Source: Desulfobulbaceae bacterium UBA2775
Lineage (GTDB): Bacteria; Desulfobacterota; Desulfobulbia; Desulfobulbales; Desulfocapsaceae
Assembly: GCA_002352445.1 (NCBI GenBank)
Contig: DEIL01000164.1
Span: 1-5,576, forward strand
DNA length: 5,576 nt
Direction of reading: 5' to 3'
Position 1 is the stretch's first letter; each line of letters opens with the position of its first letter. The notes beneath the pieces are model-generated. The model had not been told where the DNA came from. It was given only the letters and a program-made list of their open reading frames with translations, and did not search any database. The position numbers and the translations under genes were made by a program. This document shows, piece after piece, positions 1-5,576 of this stretch.

Positions 1-1
1 T

Positions 2-1012
2 TGTGCGGTCTTTGCCTCTTGCACAGGAGTGATTGCCGCCACGGTAGCGACCATGACTTTGCTGGCCGTACCTCCTATGCTGAAGCGTAAATATAATAAG
101 GGTCTTTCGACCGGGGTTGTTTGTGCTGGTGGAAGTTTGGGAATCCTGATCCCCCCGAGTGTCATGCTGATTATGTATGGTCCTATGGCCAATCTGTCGG
201 TTGCAAAACTTTTTGCTGCAGCTCTTTTCCCCGGTTTGCTTTTGTCTGCTCTATATATTGGCTACATCGTCGTGCTGTGTATATTTTCTAAAAAGTCTGC
301 ACCAGCTATATCGGCTGAGGAGATGACTGCTCTCGGGCCTGGGAGGTTTAGGCGTGCTGCATGGAATATGCTTCCTGCGTTGTTTTTAGTTGCTTCAGTT
401 CTTGGTTTGATCATCGCTGGCGTGACGACTCCTACCGAGGGTGCAGGCATAGGTGCCTTTGCTGCTATGATTCTCACTGCTATTAACGGGGAGTTGAACT
501 TTAAGAATTTGAAGGCAGCTGCAGAGGGAACTCTGATCGTAACATCGATGGTTATGTTTATTATTATTTTTTCCGGTATCTATAACTCAGTGTTTTTATT
601 CTTGGGTGGTGGCACTCTAATTAAGGGGGCACTTATGGCTTTGCCCTTTGGCAAGTGGTTTGTGCTGGCGCTCATGATGTTTATCCTTTTTCTTGGTGGG
701 TTTTTCATCTCGTGGCAAGGGTTGCTATATATCGTTATCCCGATTTTTCTTCCGGTTGTAAAGGAGCTGGGATTCGACCCCTTGTGGTTTGCAATATTGG
801 TATGCCTCAACCTTCAGATGTCCCTGCTGACGCCTCCTTTTGCCTATAGTATTTTCTTTGTCAAGGGTGTTGCCCCAGCAGAAGTCTCGACGATGGATAT
901 TTATCGTGGAGTGATGCCTTTTGTTGGAATGCAAGCCTTGGCTGTAGGTCTCTGCATCATCTTTCCAGACATTATCCTCTGGCTACCCAGGGTTACAATG
1001 GGTGGTGGGTAG
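2..1012 (+). CDS. TRAP transporter large permease (DctM family), 5'-truncated by window edge
   Basis: This is the large membrane subunit of a tripartite ATP-independent periplasmic (TRAP) transporter, which moves organic acids or related solutes across the inner membrane using an ion gradient together with a periplasmic binding protein and a small permease. The frame is open from base 2 and family-like sequence precedes the first possible start (GTG at 29), so the gene begins upstream. The visible 336 residues compare with a family length of about 430 or more, so roughly the first hundred are missing. Numbering from base 2, hallmarks are GILIPPSVMLIMYG at 47-60, TPTEGAGIGA at 143-152 and LTPPF at 276-280, with many hydrophobic segments, for example near 74-95, 122-140, 178-202 and 218-235. 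The C-terminal third (NLQMSLLTPPF, VKGVAPAEV, IYRGVMPF, ending in LWLPR) resembles the mannitol/chloroaromatic (FcbT3-like) branch. The binding protein and small permease would be upstream. The substrate cannot be read from the sequence. Confidence 0.93.
   Translation, partial: CAVFASCTGVIAATVATMTLLAVPPMLKRKYNKGLSTGVVCAGGSLGILIPPSVMLIMYGPMANLSVAKLFAAALFPGLLLSALYIGYIVVLCIFSKKSAPAISAEEMTALGPGRFRRAAWNMLPALFLVASVLGLIIAGVTTPTEGAGIGAFAAMILTAINGELNFKNLKAAAEGTLIVTSMVMFIIIFSGIYNSVFLFLGGGTLIKGALMALPFGKWFVLALMMFILFLGGFFISWQGLLYIVIPIFLPVVKELGFDPLWFAILVCLNLQMSLLTPPFAYSIFFVKGVAPAEVSTMDIYRGVMPFVGMQALAVGLCIIFPDIILWLPRVTMGGG
983..1012. repeat. Short inverted repeat at the 3' end of the permease gene
   Basis: CTACCC at 983-988 is the exact reverse complement of GGGTAG at 1007-1012, which includes the permease stop codon. 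The 18-base loop is long and no T-run follows, so this is not a convincing intrinsic terminator. It may be chance, as the sequence is also constrained by coding. Confidence 0.2.
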
Positions 1013-1143
1013 GAAACTTCACTTGCATGTTGGTTCAGTCCATAAATTCAAAACTATAAGTTGCTGTTGATTTTTGTGGCTTGAGGGGACGTAAATTTTT
1101 CAATCTAAATCTGATGGTGCTTCTTCAGTGGTTGGTAGTTTGA

Positions 1144-1177
1144 TTAAAGATAGAACTTGAGCAACTTAATTCTTTAA
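1144..1177. repeat. Inverted repeat TTAAAGA / TCTTTAA, possible operator
   Basis: TTAAAGA at 1144-1150 and TCTTTAA at 1171-1177 are exact reverse complements separated by 20 bases. Just outside, AGT (1138-1140) and ACT (1182-1184) also match at near-symmetric positions. The loop contains AACTT twice. An arm centre-to-centre distance of 27 bases could suit a dimeric regulator, but in AT-rich DNA such a repeat can be chance. It lacks the G+C content and T-tract of a terminator. Confidence 0.25.
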
Positions 1178-1187
1178 AGTGACTGTT

Positions 1188-1225
1188 GATAAATAGATGC
1201 CATTATCTCAGAAGATAAATCAGAT
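1188..1225. repeat. GATAAAT direct repeat with nested TTATCT-N4-AGATAA palindrome
   Basis: GATAAATAGAT at 1188-1198 recurs as GATAAATCAGAT at 1214-1225 with one inserted C. Between them, TTATCT (1203-1208) pairs with AGATAA (1213-1218) across the four-base loop CAGA. This makes three GATAA units, in the orders plus, minus, plus, within 38 bases. The cluster lies 34 bases ahead of the preferred E1 alpha start, where a repressor or activator site, or a small leader RNA hairpin, would be plausible. No regulator in the window can be linked to it. Confidence 0.3.
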
Positions 1226-1246
1226 ATGATGGGCTTGCTAAAAGCC

Positions 1247-1252
1247 AGGAGA
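1247..1252 (+). promoter_or_regulatory. Ribosome binding site that fixes the E1 alpha start at 1259
   Basis: AGGAGA lies with its AGGAG core 7 bases ahead of the ATG at 1259. The in-frame upstream ATG at 1226 has only weak purine matches before it, and its 11 extra residues (MMGLLKARRID) look like a translated leader. The start at 1259 is therefore preferred. Confidence 0.85.
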
Positions 1253-1258
1253 ATCGAT

Positions 1259-2254
1259 ATGGGAATCAAACAATATGGTAAAGAAATGGCACTTGAGTGC
1301 TATCAAAAAATGTCCAAAATTAGACAGTTTGAACTGAAGGCGGCAGAACTGTTTATGCAGGGTGAAATGGCAGGTAATATACATACCTGTGTAGGTCAAG
1401 AAGCTTCGGCAGTGGGAGCTTGTATGGCACTTCAAAAAACCGATTTTATTACAGCGACACATCGTGGTCATGGGCAATGCTTGGCTAAGGGGGGCAAGGC
1501 TGATCTTATGATGGCGGAGTTATTTGGCAGAGTGACTGGGTACTGCAAAGGAAAAGGTGGTTCCATGCACATTGTCGATATTGGGGTCGGGATGTTGGGT
1601 GCCAATGGAATTGTGGGTGCTGGGATCCCAATTGCTGCAGGCTCAGCATTGGCTTCAAAAATCCAGAAAACCGACGAGGTGACTCTGGTATTCTTTGGTG
1701 ATGCTGCATCAAATCAGGGAACTTTTCACGAAGCTATCAACATGGCATCGGCATGGAACCTTCCATGTATATTTCTTTGTGAGAATAATCAATATGGGGT
1801 GTCAGTGTGTATTGACCGTGTTTGCAACGTCGAAAATATTGCAGACCGAGCCTGTGCCTACAATATTCCAGGAAAAGTTGTCGATGGAAATGATGTTTTT
1901 GCTGTCTATGAGGTCGTCAAAGAGGCAGCAGAAAGAGCTCGTAAGGGTGACGGTCCAACTTTGATTGAAGCGAAAACCTTTCGACAGCGAGGTCATTATG
2001 AGGGAGATCCTCAGATGTATAAAACGCCGGAGGAAATTGAGGAGTGGAATAAACGGGATCCGCTACCACGGATTCGTACTGAAATATTAAAAGCTCGTCT
2101 TGCCAAAAAAAGTGAATTGGATTCAATTGATGCTCTGGCCTCTAAGGAAATTGAGGAGGCGGTAGAATTTGCAAAGAATTCTCCCTATCCAGAAGTTCAG
2201 GATCTAACAACTGAAGTATATGCTGTAGATAATGAAAGGAGTGTCATCCGATGA
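1259..2254 (+). CDS. acoA: Thiamine-diphosphate-dependent dehydrogenase E1 alpha subunit, acetoin dehydrogenase-type
   Basis: This 331-residue protein is the alpha half of the alpha2beta2 E1 enzyme, which binds thiamine diphosphate (ThDP), cleaves the substrate and hands the acyl group to the lipoyl arm of E2. It acts in the cytoplasm. Visible family landmarks are THRGHGQ (67-73), GKGGSMHI (98-105), and the ThDP/Mg motif beginning GDAASNQG at 147 and ending ENN at 175-177. The third motif residue is Ala where GDG is usual. LPC at 168-170 sits in the conserved stretch before NN. The RGHYEGDP loop (244-251) resembles acetoin dehydrogenases more than the HGHSMSDP-like loop of pyruvate dehydrogenases. 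Length is normal for the separate-subunit family. The gene opens a four-gene operon and overlaps the beta gene by four bases. Family assignment is secure. Acetoin as substrate is inferred; pyruvate or another 2-oxoacid remains possible. Confidence 0.9.
   Translation: MGIKQYGKEMALECYQKMSKIRQFELKAAELFMQGEMAGNIHTCVGQEASAVGACMALQKTDFITATHRGHGQCLAKGGKADLMMAELFGRVTGYCKGKGGSMHIVDIGVGMLGANGIVGAGIPIAAGSALASKIQKTDEVTLVFFGDAASNQGTFHEAINMASAWNLPCIFLCENNQYGVSVCIDRVCNVENIADRACAYNIPGKVVDGNDVFAVYEVVKEAAERARKGDGPTLIEAKTFRQRGHYEGDPQMYKTPEEIEEWNKRDPLPRIRTEILKARLAKKSELDSIDALASKEIEEAVEFAKNSPYPEVQDLTTEVYAVDNERSVIR
2235..2241 (+). promoter_or_regulatory. Ribosome binding site inside the E1 alpha gene for the E1 beta gene
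   Basis: AAAGGAG lies 9 bases ahead of the ATG at 2251 and within the last codons of the E1 alpha gene. With the ATGA overlap of start and stop at 2251-2254, it suggests translational coupling, which would favour equal synthesis of the two E1 subunits. Confidence 0.75.
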
Positions 2255-3225
2255 GATCCATCAGCTACAGCAAGGCATTAAGTGAAGCCTTGCATGAAGA
2301 GATGATAAGAGACGAGTCAGTATTTATTTTAGGTGAGGACATGGGGTTGATGGGGAGTGTCTTTGGTCTTACTAAGGGTTTTATGACAGAGTTTGGTGCT
2401 CAACGAGTGATTGATACACCAATTTCGGAATCAGGCTTCACCGGGATGGCAGTGGGAGCTGCCATCCGTGGTTTGCGCCCAGTTGTTGAACTTATGTATG
2501 TCGATTTTGCAACAGTATGTATGGACCCCATTGCAAACCAAGCGGCAAAAATGCGTTATATGACGGGTGGTCAGATCAATGTGCCCATGGTTATTCGTGC
2601 TCCTGGTGGAGCCGGCCGAAGAAATGCGGGTCAACATTCGCAGAGCCTTGAATCGCTATTCACGCATATTCCAGGTCTGAAAGTTATGGCGCCAGGAACT
2701 CCGTATGACGCAAAAGGAATGCTTAAAACTGCAATCCGTGATGATGATCCAGTCATTTTCATAGAGCACAAAATTCTTTATGCCCAGAAAGGTGAGGTTC
2801 CTGAAGAGGAATATACAATTCCGATGGGTAAGGCTGACCTCAAGCGACCCGGGAAAGATGTCACTATCATTACATATTCCAGAGAAGTTTTATTTGCTTT
2901 GGAGGCTGCTCGTGAGCTTGAAAAAGAGGGGATTGATGCTGAAGTTCTTGACCTGAGAACTCTTGTCCCGCTCGATTGGGAAGCTATTGAAACTTCTGTT
3001 AAAAAAACTCATCGAGTTGTTGTTGTTTCGGAGGCAGTAAAACGAAACGGATTTGCCAGTGAAATATCGGCGCAAATTATGGAAGGCGTTTTCGATTATC
3101 TTGATGCTCCAGTCAAACGTGTGGCAGCTAAAAATGTTGTGCCTCCTTTCAGTCCACCACTTGAGGACTGTTTTTTTCCTGGGGTGAAAGACATCATCGA
3201 AGGGGTGAAAGAAGTTATCAAGTAG
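2251..3225 (+). CDS. acoB: Thiamine-diphosphate-dependent dehydrogenase E1 beta subunit, acetoin dehydrogenase-type
   Basis: This 324-residue protein is the beta half of E1 and completes the ThDP site with the alpha subunit. The N-terminal pyrimidine-binding domain runs from about 4 to 178 and carries LGED (27-30) and DTPISESGF (55-63). E60 is the expected glutamate that activates the ThDP aminopyrimidine. AGRRNAGQHSQSLE (121-134) holds H129, the conserved active-site histidine. The C-terminal transketolase-like domain (about 195-320) includes DVTIITYS (203-210), LDLRTLVPLD (233-242) and VVVVSEAV (256-263). Length and domain order are typical. The ATG overlaps the alpha stop as ATGA, and 30 bases separate its stop from the E2 start. 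The last codons carry an in-frame 11-base direct repeat (3181-3191 and 3202-3212) giving GVKD and GVKE in a terminal helix. Substrate is inferred only from the operon type. Confidence 0.92.
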   Translation: MRSISYSKALSEALHEEMIRDESVFILGEDMGLMGSVFGLTKGFMTEFGAQRVIDTPISESGFTGMAVGAAIRGLRPVVELMYVDFATVCMDPIANQAAKMRYMTGGQINVPMVIRAPGGAGRRNAGQHSQSLESLFTHIPGLKVMAPGTPYDAKGMLKTAIRDDDPVIFIEHKILYAQKGEVPEEEYTIPMGKADLKRPGKDVTIITYSREVLFALEAARELEKEGIDAEVLDLRTLVPLDWEAIETSVKKTHRVVVVSEAVKRNGFASEISAQIMEGVFDYLDAPVKRVAAKNVVPPFSPPLEDCFFPGVKDIIEGVKEVIK

Positions 3226-3255
3226 GTTGAAGAACCACAAAAATGGAGATTAGTT

Positions 3256-4539
3256 ATGGCCGCAGAATTCATGATGCCACAGCTCGGTCTAACAATGACC
3301 GAGGGTATAATAGTCCAATGGATAAAGTCAGTTGGAGATCCCGTTGTTCCGGGGGATGTTTTGGTAGAGGTAGAAACAGACAAAATTAACTATCAGGTTG
3401 AATCAACACTTAAAGGGACGCTCCTTGCTATTTTGGTCCATGAAGGTGATGTCGCGCCCGTTAGAAATCCAATTGCCATTATCGGTAAAAAAGGCGAGAA
3501 AATTGATTCAATTAACCCGCCGCAGCCAACAAGTGTGGAAGAAGTCGCCTCTTCTGAGCCAGCTAAAGATAAACCAACGCAAATAGCGGCTGTTGCAGCA
3601 GAAGAAAGAATATTTGTTTCTCCAATTGCCAAAAGAATTGCAACCGAACAGGGTATTAATTTAGCAGAAATTGAAGGCACTGGGCCTAGTGGACGTATAG
3701 TCGAGAGAGATATCATGAGTCATCTGGAGCGGACTAAGGTGAAAGCAACTCCACTGGCTGAAAAGATAGCTGAAGAGTACCAAGTTGATCTTGCCTCAAT
3801 CGACAAAAAATCTCGTATCACGAAAGATGATGTGCTAGCTCAGGTGCCTCAGGAGACCCAAGGTCCTATAACTTCGACGCTTCTGTCCGGTATGCGTAAA
3901 GTTATTGCAGAACGAATGAGTATAAGCTGGCAAACTGCTCCACACGTTAATATGACAGCAGAAATTGATATGACTGCTGCTGGGGATTTAAAAGAAAAAT
4001 TGACAAGTGCGTCTGGGATCAAAATTTCCTACACTGATATTGTCTTGAAATGTGCTGCGCAAGCCTTAGATGAATTTCCAATACTTAATTCCAGTTTGGT
4101 AGAATCAAAAATTATTACCCATCAACAAATAAATATAGGCATAGCTGTTGCCTTAGAGAACGGCTTAATTGTTCCTGTTATAAAAAATATCAACCACAAA
4201 ACGATAATCTCTATACGTAAAGAGATTATTTCATTAGCAAAACGGGCACATGACGGGATCCTGGGACGAGATGAAATCTCTGGTGGAAGTTTCACAGTCA
4301 CCAATTTGGGTATGTTTGGCGTCGATCATTTCACCCCTATTATAAATTATCCAGAGAGCTCTATTTTGGGTGTTTGCCGAATTGTTAAACGTCCAGTGGT
4401 TATTAATGATGTTGTAGAAATCAGGCCATTAATGAACTTGTGTCTTTCGTTTGATCATCGCTTGATCGATGGTGCTGTTGGCGCGCAGTTCCTGGCCAGG
4501 TTGCGACAGTTGATGGAACAGCCATTGTTGTTGCTGTAA
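3256..4539 (+). CDS. acoC: Dihydrolipoyl acyltransferase E2 with one lipoyl domain and two PSBD-like domains
   Basis: E2 is the cytoplasmic core of the complex: it carries the lipoyl arm, binds E1 and E3, and transfers the acyl group to CoA. Of 427 residues, about 3-78 form a single biotinyl/lipoyl domain with the lipoylated lysine K43 in ETDKINYQVES. An acidic, Pro/Ala-containing linker follows (about 80-116). A peripheral subunit-binding domain (PSBD) lies at 117-155 (VSPIAKRIA then GTGPSGRIVERDI). A second, degenerate PSBD-like unit lies at 161-196 (ATPLAEKIA then SRITKDDVLA) and lacks the GTGPSG loop. The catalytic domain covers about 205-427, with SGGSFTVTNLGMFG (342-355) and the active-site motif DHRLIDG (400-406), where H401 and D405 are the expected catalytic residues. 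GGAG at 3245-3248, 7 bases ahead, supports the ATG at 3256. The two tandem binding domains are the notable feature. E2 class is certain; the acetyl substrate is inferred. Confidence 0.93.
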   Translation: MAAEFMMPQLGLTMTEGIIVQWIKSVGDPVVPGDVLVEVETDKINYQVESTLKGTLLAILVHEGDVAPVRNPIAIIGKKGEKIDSINPPQPTSVEEVASSEPAKDKPTQIAAVAAEERIFVSPIAKRIATEQGINLAEIEGTGPSGRIVERDIMSHLERTKVKATPLAEKIAEEYQVDLASIDKKSRITKDDVLAQVPQETQGPITSTLLSGMRKVIAERMSISWQTAPHVNMTAEIDMTAAGDLKEKLTSASGIKISYTDIVLKCAAQALDEFPILNSSLVESKIITHQQINIGIAVALENGLIVPVIKNINHKTIISIRKEIISLAKRAHDGILGRDEISGGSFTVTNLGMFGVDHFTPIINYPESSILGVCRIVKRPVVINDVVEIRPLMNLCLSFDHRLIDGAVGAQFLARLRQLMEQPLLLL

Positions 4540-4587
4540 CATTGAAATTAAAGCATAAGACTTTTGGTTTGGTATAAGGGAAAAGAT

Positions 4588-5576
4588 ATGTCCTTTAAAG
4601 TAACAGTTATTGGTGGTGGGCCTGGAGGGTATGTGGCAGCCATTCGGGCGGCACAATTAGGAGCCCAAGTAAACCTGATAGAGATGGACTCTCTGGGGGG
4701 AACCTGCCTCAATGTTGGCTGTATTCCCACAAAAGCCTTGTTGCATGTAGCAGGGACTTATGAGGGGCTTAATAAAAGTAACTCTATGGGGATCAATGTT
4801 GGTAACATCAGCCTTGATTGGCCAAGCGCATTGCACTATCAACAATCGATTGTAAAGAGGTTAGTCAGTGGAGTTGGAGGACTGTTGAAGGCCAATAATG
4901 TCACTGTTTACAATGGTCGAGCGCGACTGATAGACCCTCGTCGAATCGAAGTTGATGGAAAGATTATCGAAAGTGACAAAATTATCCTGGCAGTTGGTTC
5001 AGAGCCTGCTAAGTTGCAATTTCCAGGACATGAGCTTGACAATGTGATCGATAGCTCAGCTGCTCTTTTTCTGGAAAGTATACCAGAATCAATGGTGGTT
5101 ATCGGTGGGGGAGCCATTGGTGTGGAATTTGCTACCATGTATAATTCTTTCGGGGCAAAAGTAACAATTGTTGAAATGTTACCACAGCTATTACCCAGCA
5201 CTGACAGCGAAATTGTCAATCTGGTTTGCAACGATCTAAGACAGAAAGGAATTGACATTCTGACATCTGCCCGTCTTCAAGAGGTCTGTAAGAGAGATCA
5301 ATACTTACAGGTGCTGGTCGATCATGAGGGAGAGAAAAAACAACTAGACACGCAAAAGGTTTTGATCGCTGTAGGGCGTACTCCTCGGACGAGTGGGATT
5401 GGACTGGAAAATGTTGGGATTAATATGGAACGCGGTAAAATTAAGGTCGATAGTAATTTTATGACGAATATCCCTGACATCTATGCCGTTGGTGATTGTA
5501 ATGGTCAAATGATGCTAGCACATGTTGCTTCTGCACAGGGAGTTGCAGCTGTGGAACATGCCTTTGGTCACGATCC
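4588..5576 (+). CDS. lpdA: Dihydrolipoyl dehydrogenase (E3), 3'-truncated by window edge
   Basis: E3 is an FAD flavoprotein that reoxidises the dihydrolipoyl arm of E2 and reduces NAD+. The 329 complete codons visible run without interruption to the window end. The usual family length is about 460-475, so most of the C-terminal dimerisation domain, with its catalytic His-Glu pair, is outside. Visible motifs are the FAD site GGGPGG (9-14), the redox disulfide C40/C45 in GGTCLNVGCIPTK (37-49), the NAD-binding GGGAIG (173-178) with an acidic residue at E196, and the second FAD motif YAVGD (299-303). The N-terminus starts directly at the FAD domain, so there is no fused lipoyl domain as found in some acetoin-operon E3 proteins. 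AAGGG at 4576-4580, 7 bases ahead, supports the ATG at 4588. The 48-base gap after E2 shows no terminator, so this looks like the fourth operon gene. Confidence 0.93.
   Translation, partial: MSFKVTVIGGGPGGYVAAIRAAQLGAQVNLIEMDSLGGTCLNVGCIPTKALLHVAGTYEGLNKSNSMGINVGNISLDWPSALHYQQSIVKRLVSGVGGLLKANNVTVYNGRARLIDPRRIEVDGKIIESDKIILAVGSEPAKLQFPGHELDNVIDSSAALFLESIPESMVVIGGGAIGVEFATMYNSFGAKVTIVEMLPQLLPSTDSEIVNLVCNDLRQKGIDILTSARLQEVCKRDQYLQVLVDHEGEKKQLDTQKVLIAVGRTPRTSGIGLENVGINMERGKIKVDSNFMTNIPDIYAVGDCNGQMMLAHVASAQGVAAVEHAFGHD

Larger units (their letters stand above)
1013..1258 (+). promoter_or_regulatory. AT-rich spacer and probable promoter/leader region of the dehydrogenase operon
   Basis: No ORF here looks like a gene. 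The region is visibly richer in A+T than the flanking genes and separates the permease from a tightly packed operon, so it is the natural place for a promoter and operator. No strong sigma-70 promoter is evident. Weak candidates are TTGGTT (1030-1035) with TATAAG (1055-1060) at a 19-base gap, and TGACTG (1180-1185) with TTATCT (1203-1208) at a 17-base gap. Many acetoin operons are driven by sigma-54 with the activator AcoR, but I found no good GG-N10-GC promoter at a usable distance. No clear terminator for the permease gene was found, so read-through is possible. Confidence 0.4.

Noticed and set aside
1077..1091. TGGC followed by a possible -12 element near 1090, a second sigma-54 candidate
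   Set aside because: The downstream dinucleotide is CG instead of GC at the required spacing, and TTGC is absent.
1231..1245. GG-N10-GC spacing resembling a sigma-54 promoter
   Set aside because: Transcription would start close to the ATG at 1259 and exclude the ribosome binding site at 1247-1252, and the surrounding bases fit the consensus poorly.
2105..2111. Run of seven A in E1 alpha as a possible slippage or frameshift site
   Set aside because: The reading frame continues normally to a family-typical C-terminus and no alternative frame product makes sense.
2890..3383. Minus-strand open frames of 95-116 codons opposite the E1 beta/E2 junction
   Set aside because: They are antisense to strongly conserved plus-strand genes and their products show no recognisable domain.
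4540..4587. Possible terminator or promoter between E2 and E3
   Set aside because: No stable hairpin with a T-run and no promoter pair is visible in the 48 bases; the E3 gene has its own good ribosome binding site and fits the operon.
4908..5258. Minus-strand open frame of 116 codons opposite the E3 gene
   Set aside because: The plus strand carries continuous, motif-complete E3 coding sequence; the antisense frame is a shadow.
1..5576. CRISPR arrays, insertion sequences, tRNA or rRNA genes
   Set aside because: No regularly spaced repeats, transposase motifs, terminal inverted repeats or recognisable structural RNA were seen.

Overview
The window reads as a piece of a mesophilic bacterial chromosome of moderate G+C (roughly mid-40s percent by eye, lower in the spacers). 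All supported genes lie on the + strand, and most have strong AGGAG-like ribosome binding sites. The TRAP transporter large permease points to a Gram-negative, proteobacterial or Desulfobacterota-like host. The sequence does not allow a firm genus call, and some Firmicutes carry similar dehydrogenase operons.

Layout. Positions 2-1012 hold the 3' part of a TRAP transporter large permease (DctM family, mannitol/chloroaromatic-type branch); its N-terminus lies upstream of the window. An AT-rich spacer of 246 bases (1013-1258) follows. It contains no gene but has short inverted and direct repeats, and is the most likely place for a promoter or operator. From 1259 to the right edge runs a compact four-gene operon for a 2-oxoacid-dehydrogenase-type complex: E1 alpha (1259-2254), E1 beta (2251-3225, ATGA overlap with E1 alpha), E2 acyltransferase (3256-4539), and dihydrolipoyl dehydrogenase E3 (4588 onward, cut by the window edge).

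How the genes work together. E1 alpha/beta is a thiamine-diphosphate enzyme that cleaves the substrate and passes the acyl group to the lipoyl-lysine of E2. E2 transfers it to CoA, and E3 reoxidises the dihydrolipoyl group with NAD+. Gene order, E1 subunit lengths and the E1 alpha loop RGHYEGDP fit the acetoin dehydrogenase (acoABC-L) branch best, giving acetaldehyde plus acetyl-CoA from acetoin. The substrate is inferred from family resemblance and is not proven. The TRAP permease could import a substrate for the same pathway, but the spacer suggests it may be a separate transcription unit.

No clearly undescribed system is visible. The points most worth a second look are two tandem E3/E1-binding (PSBD-like) domains in the E2 protein, the uncertain substrate of the complex beside a TRAP transporter, and the repeat-rich leader ahead of the operon.
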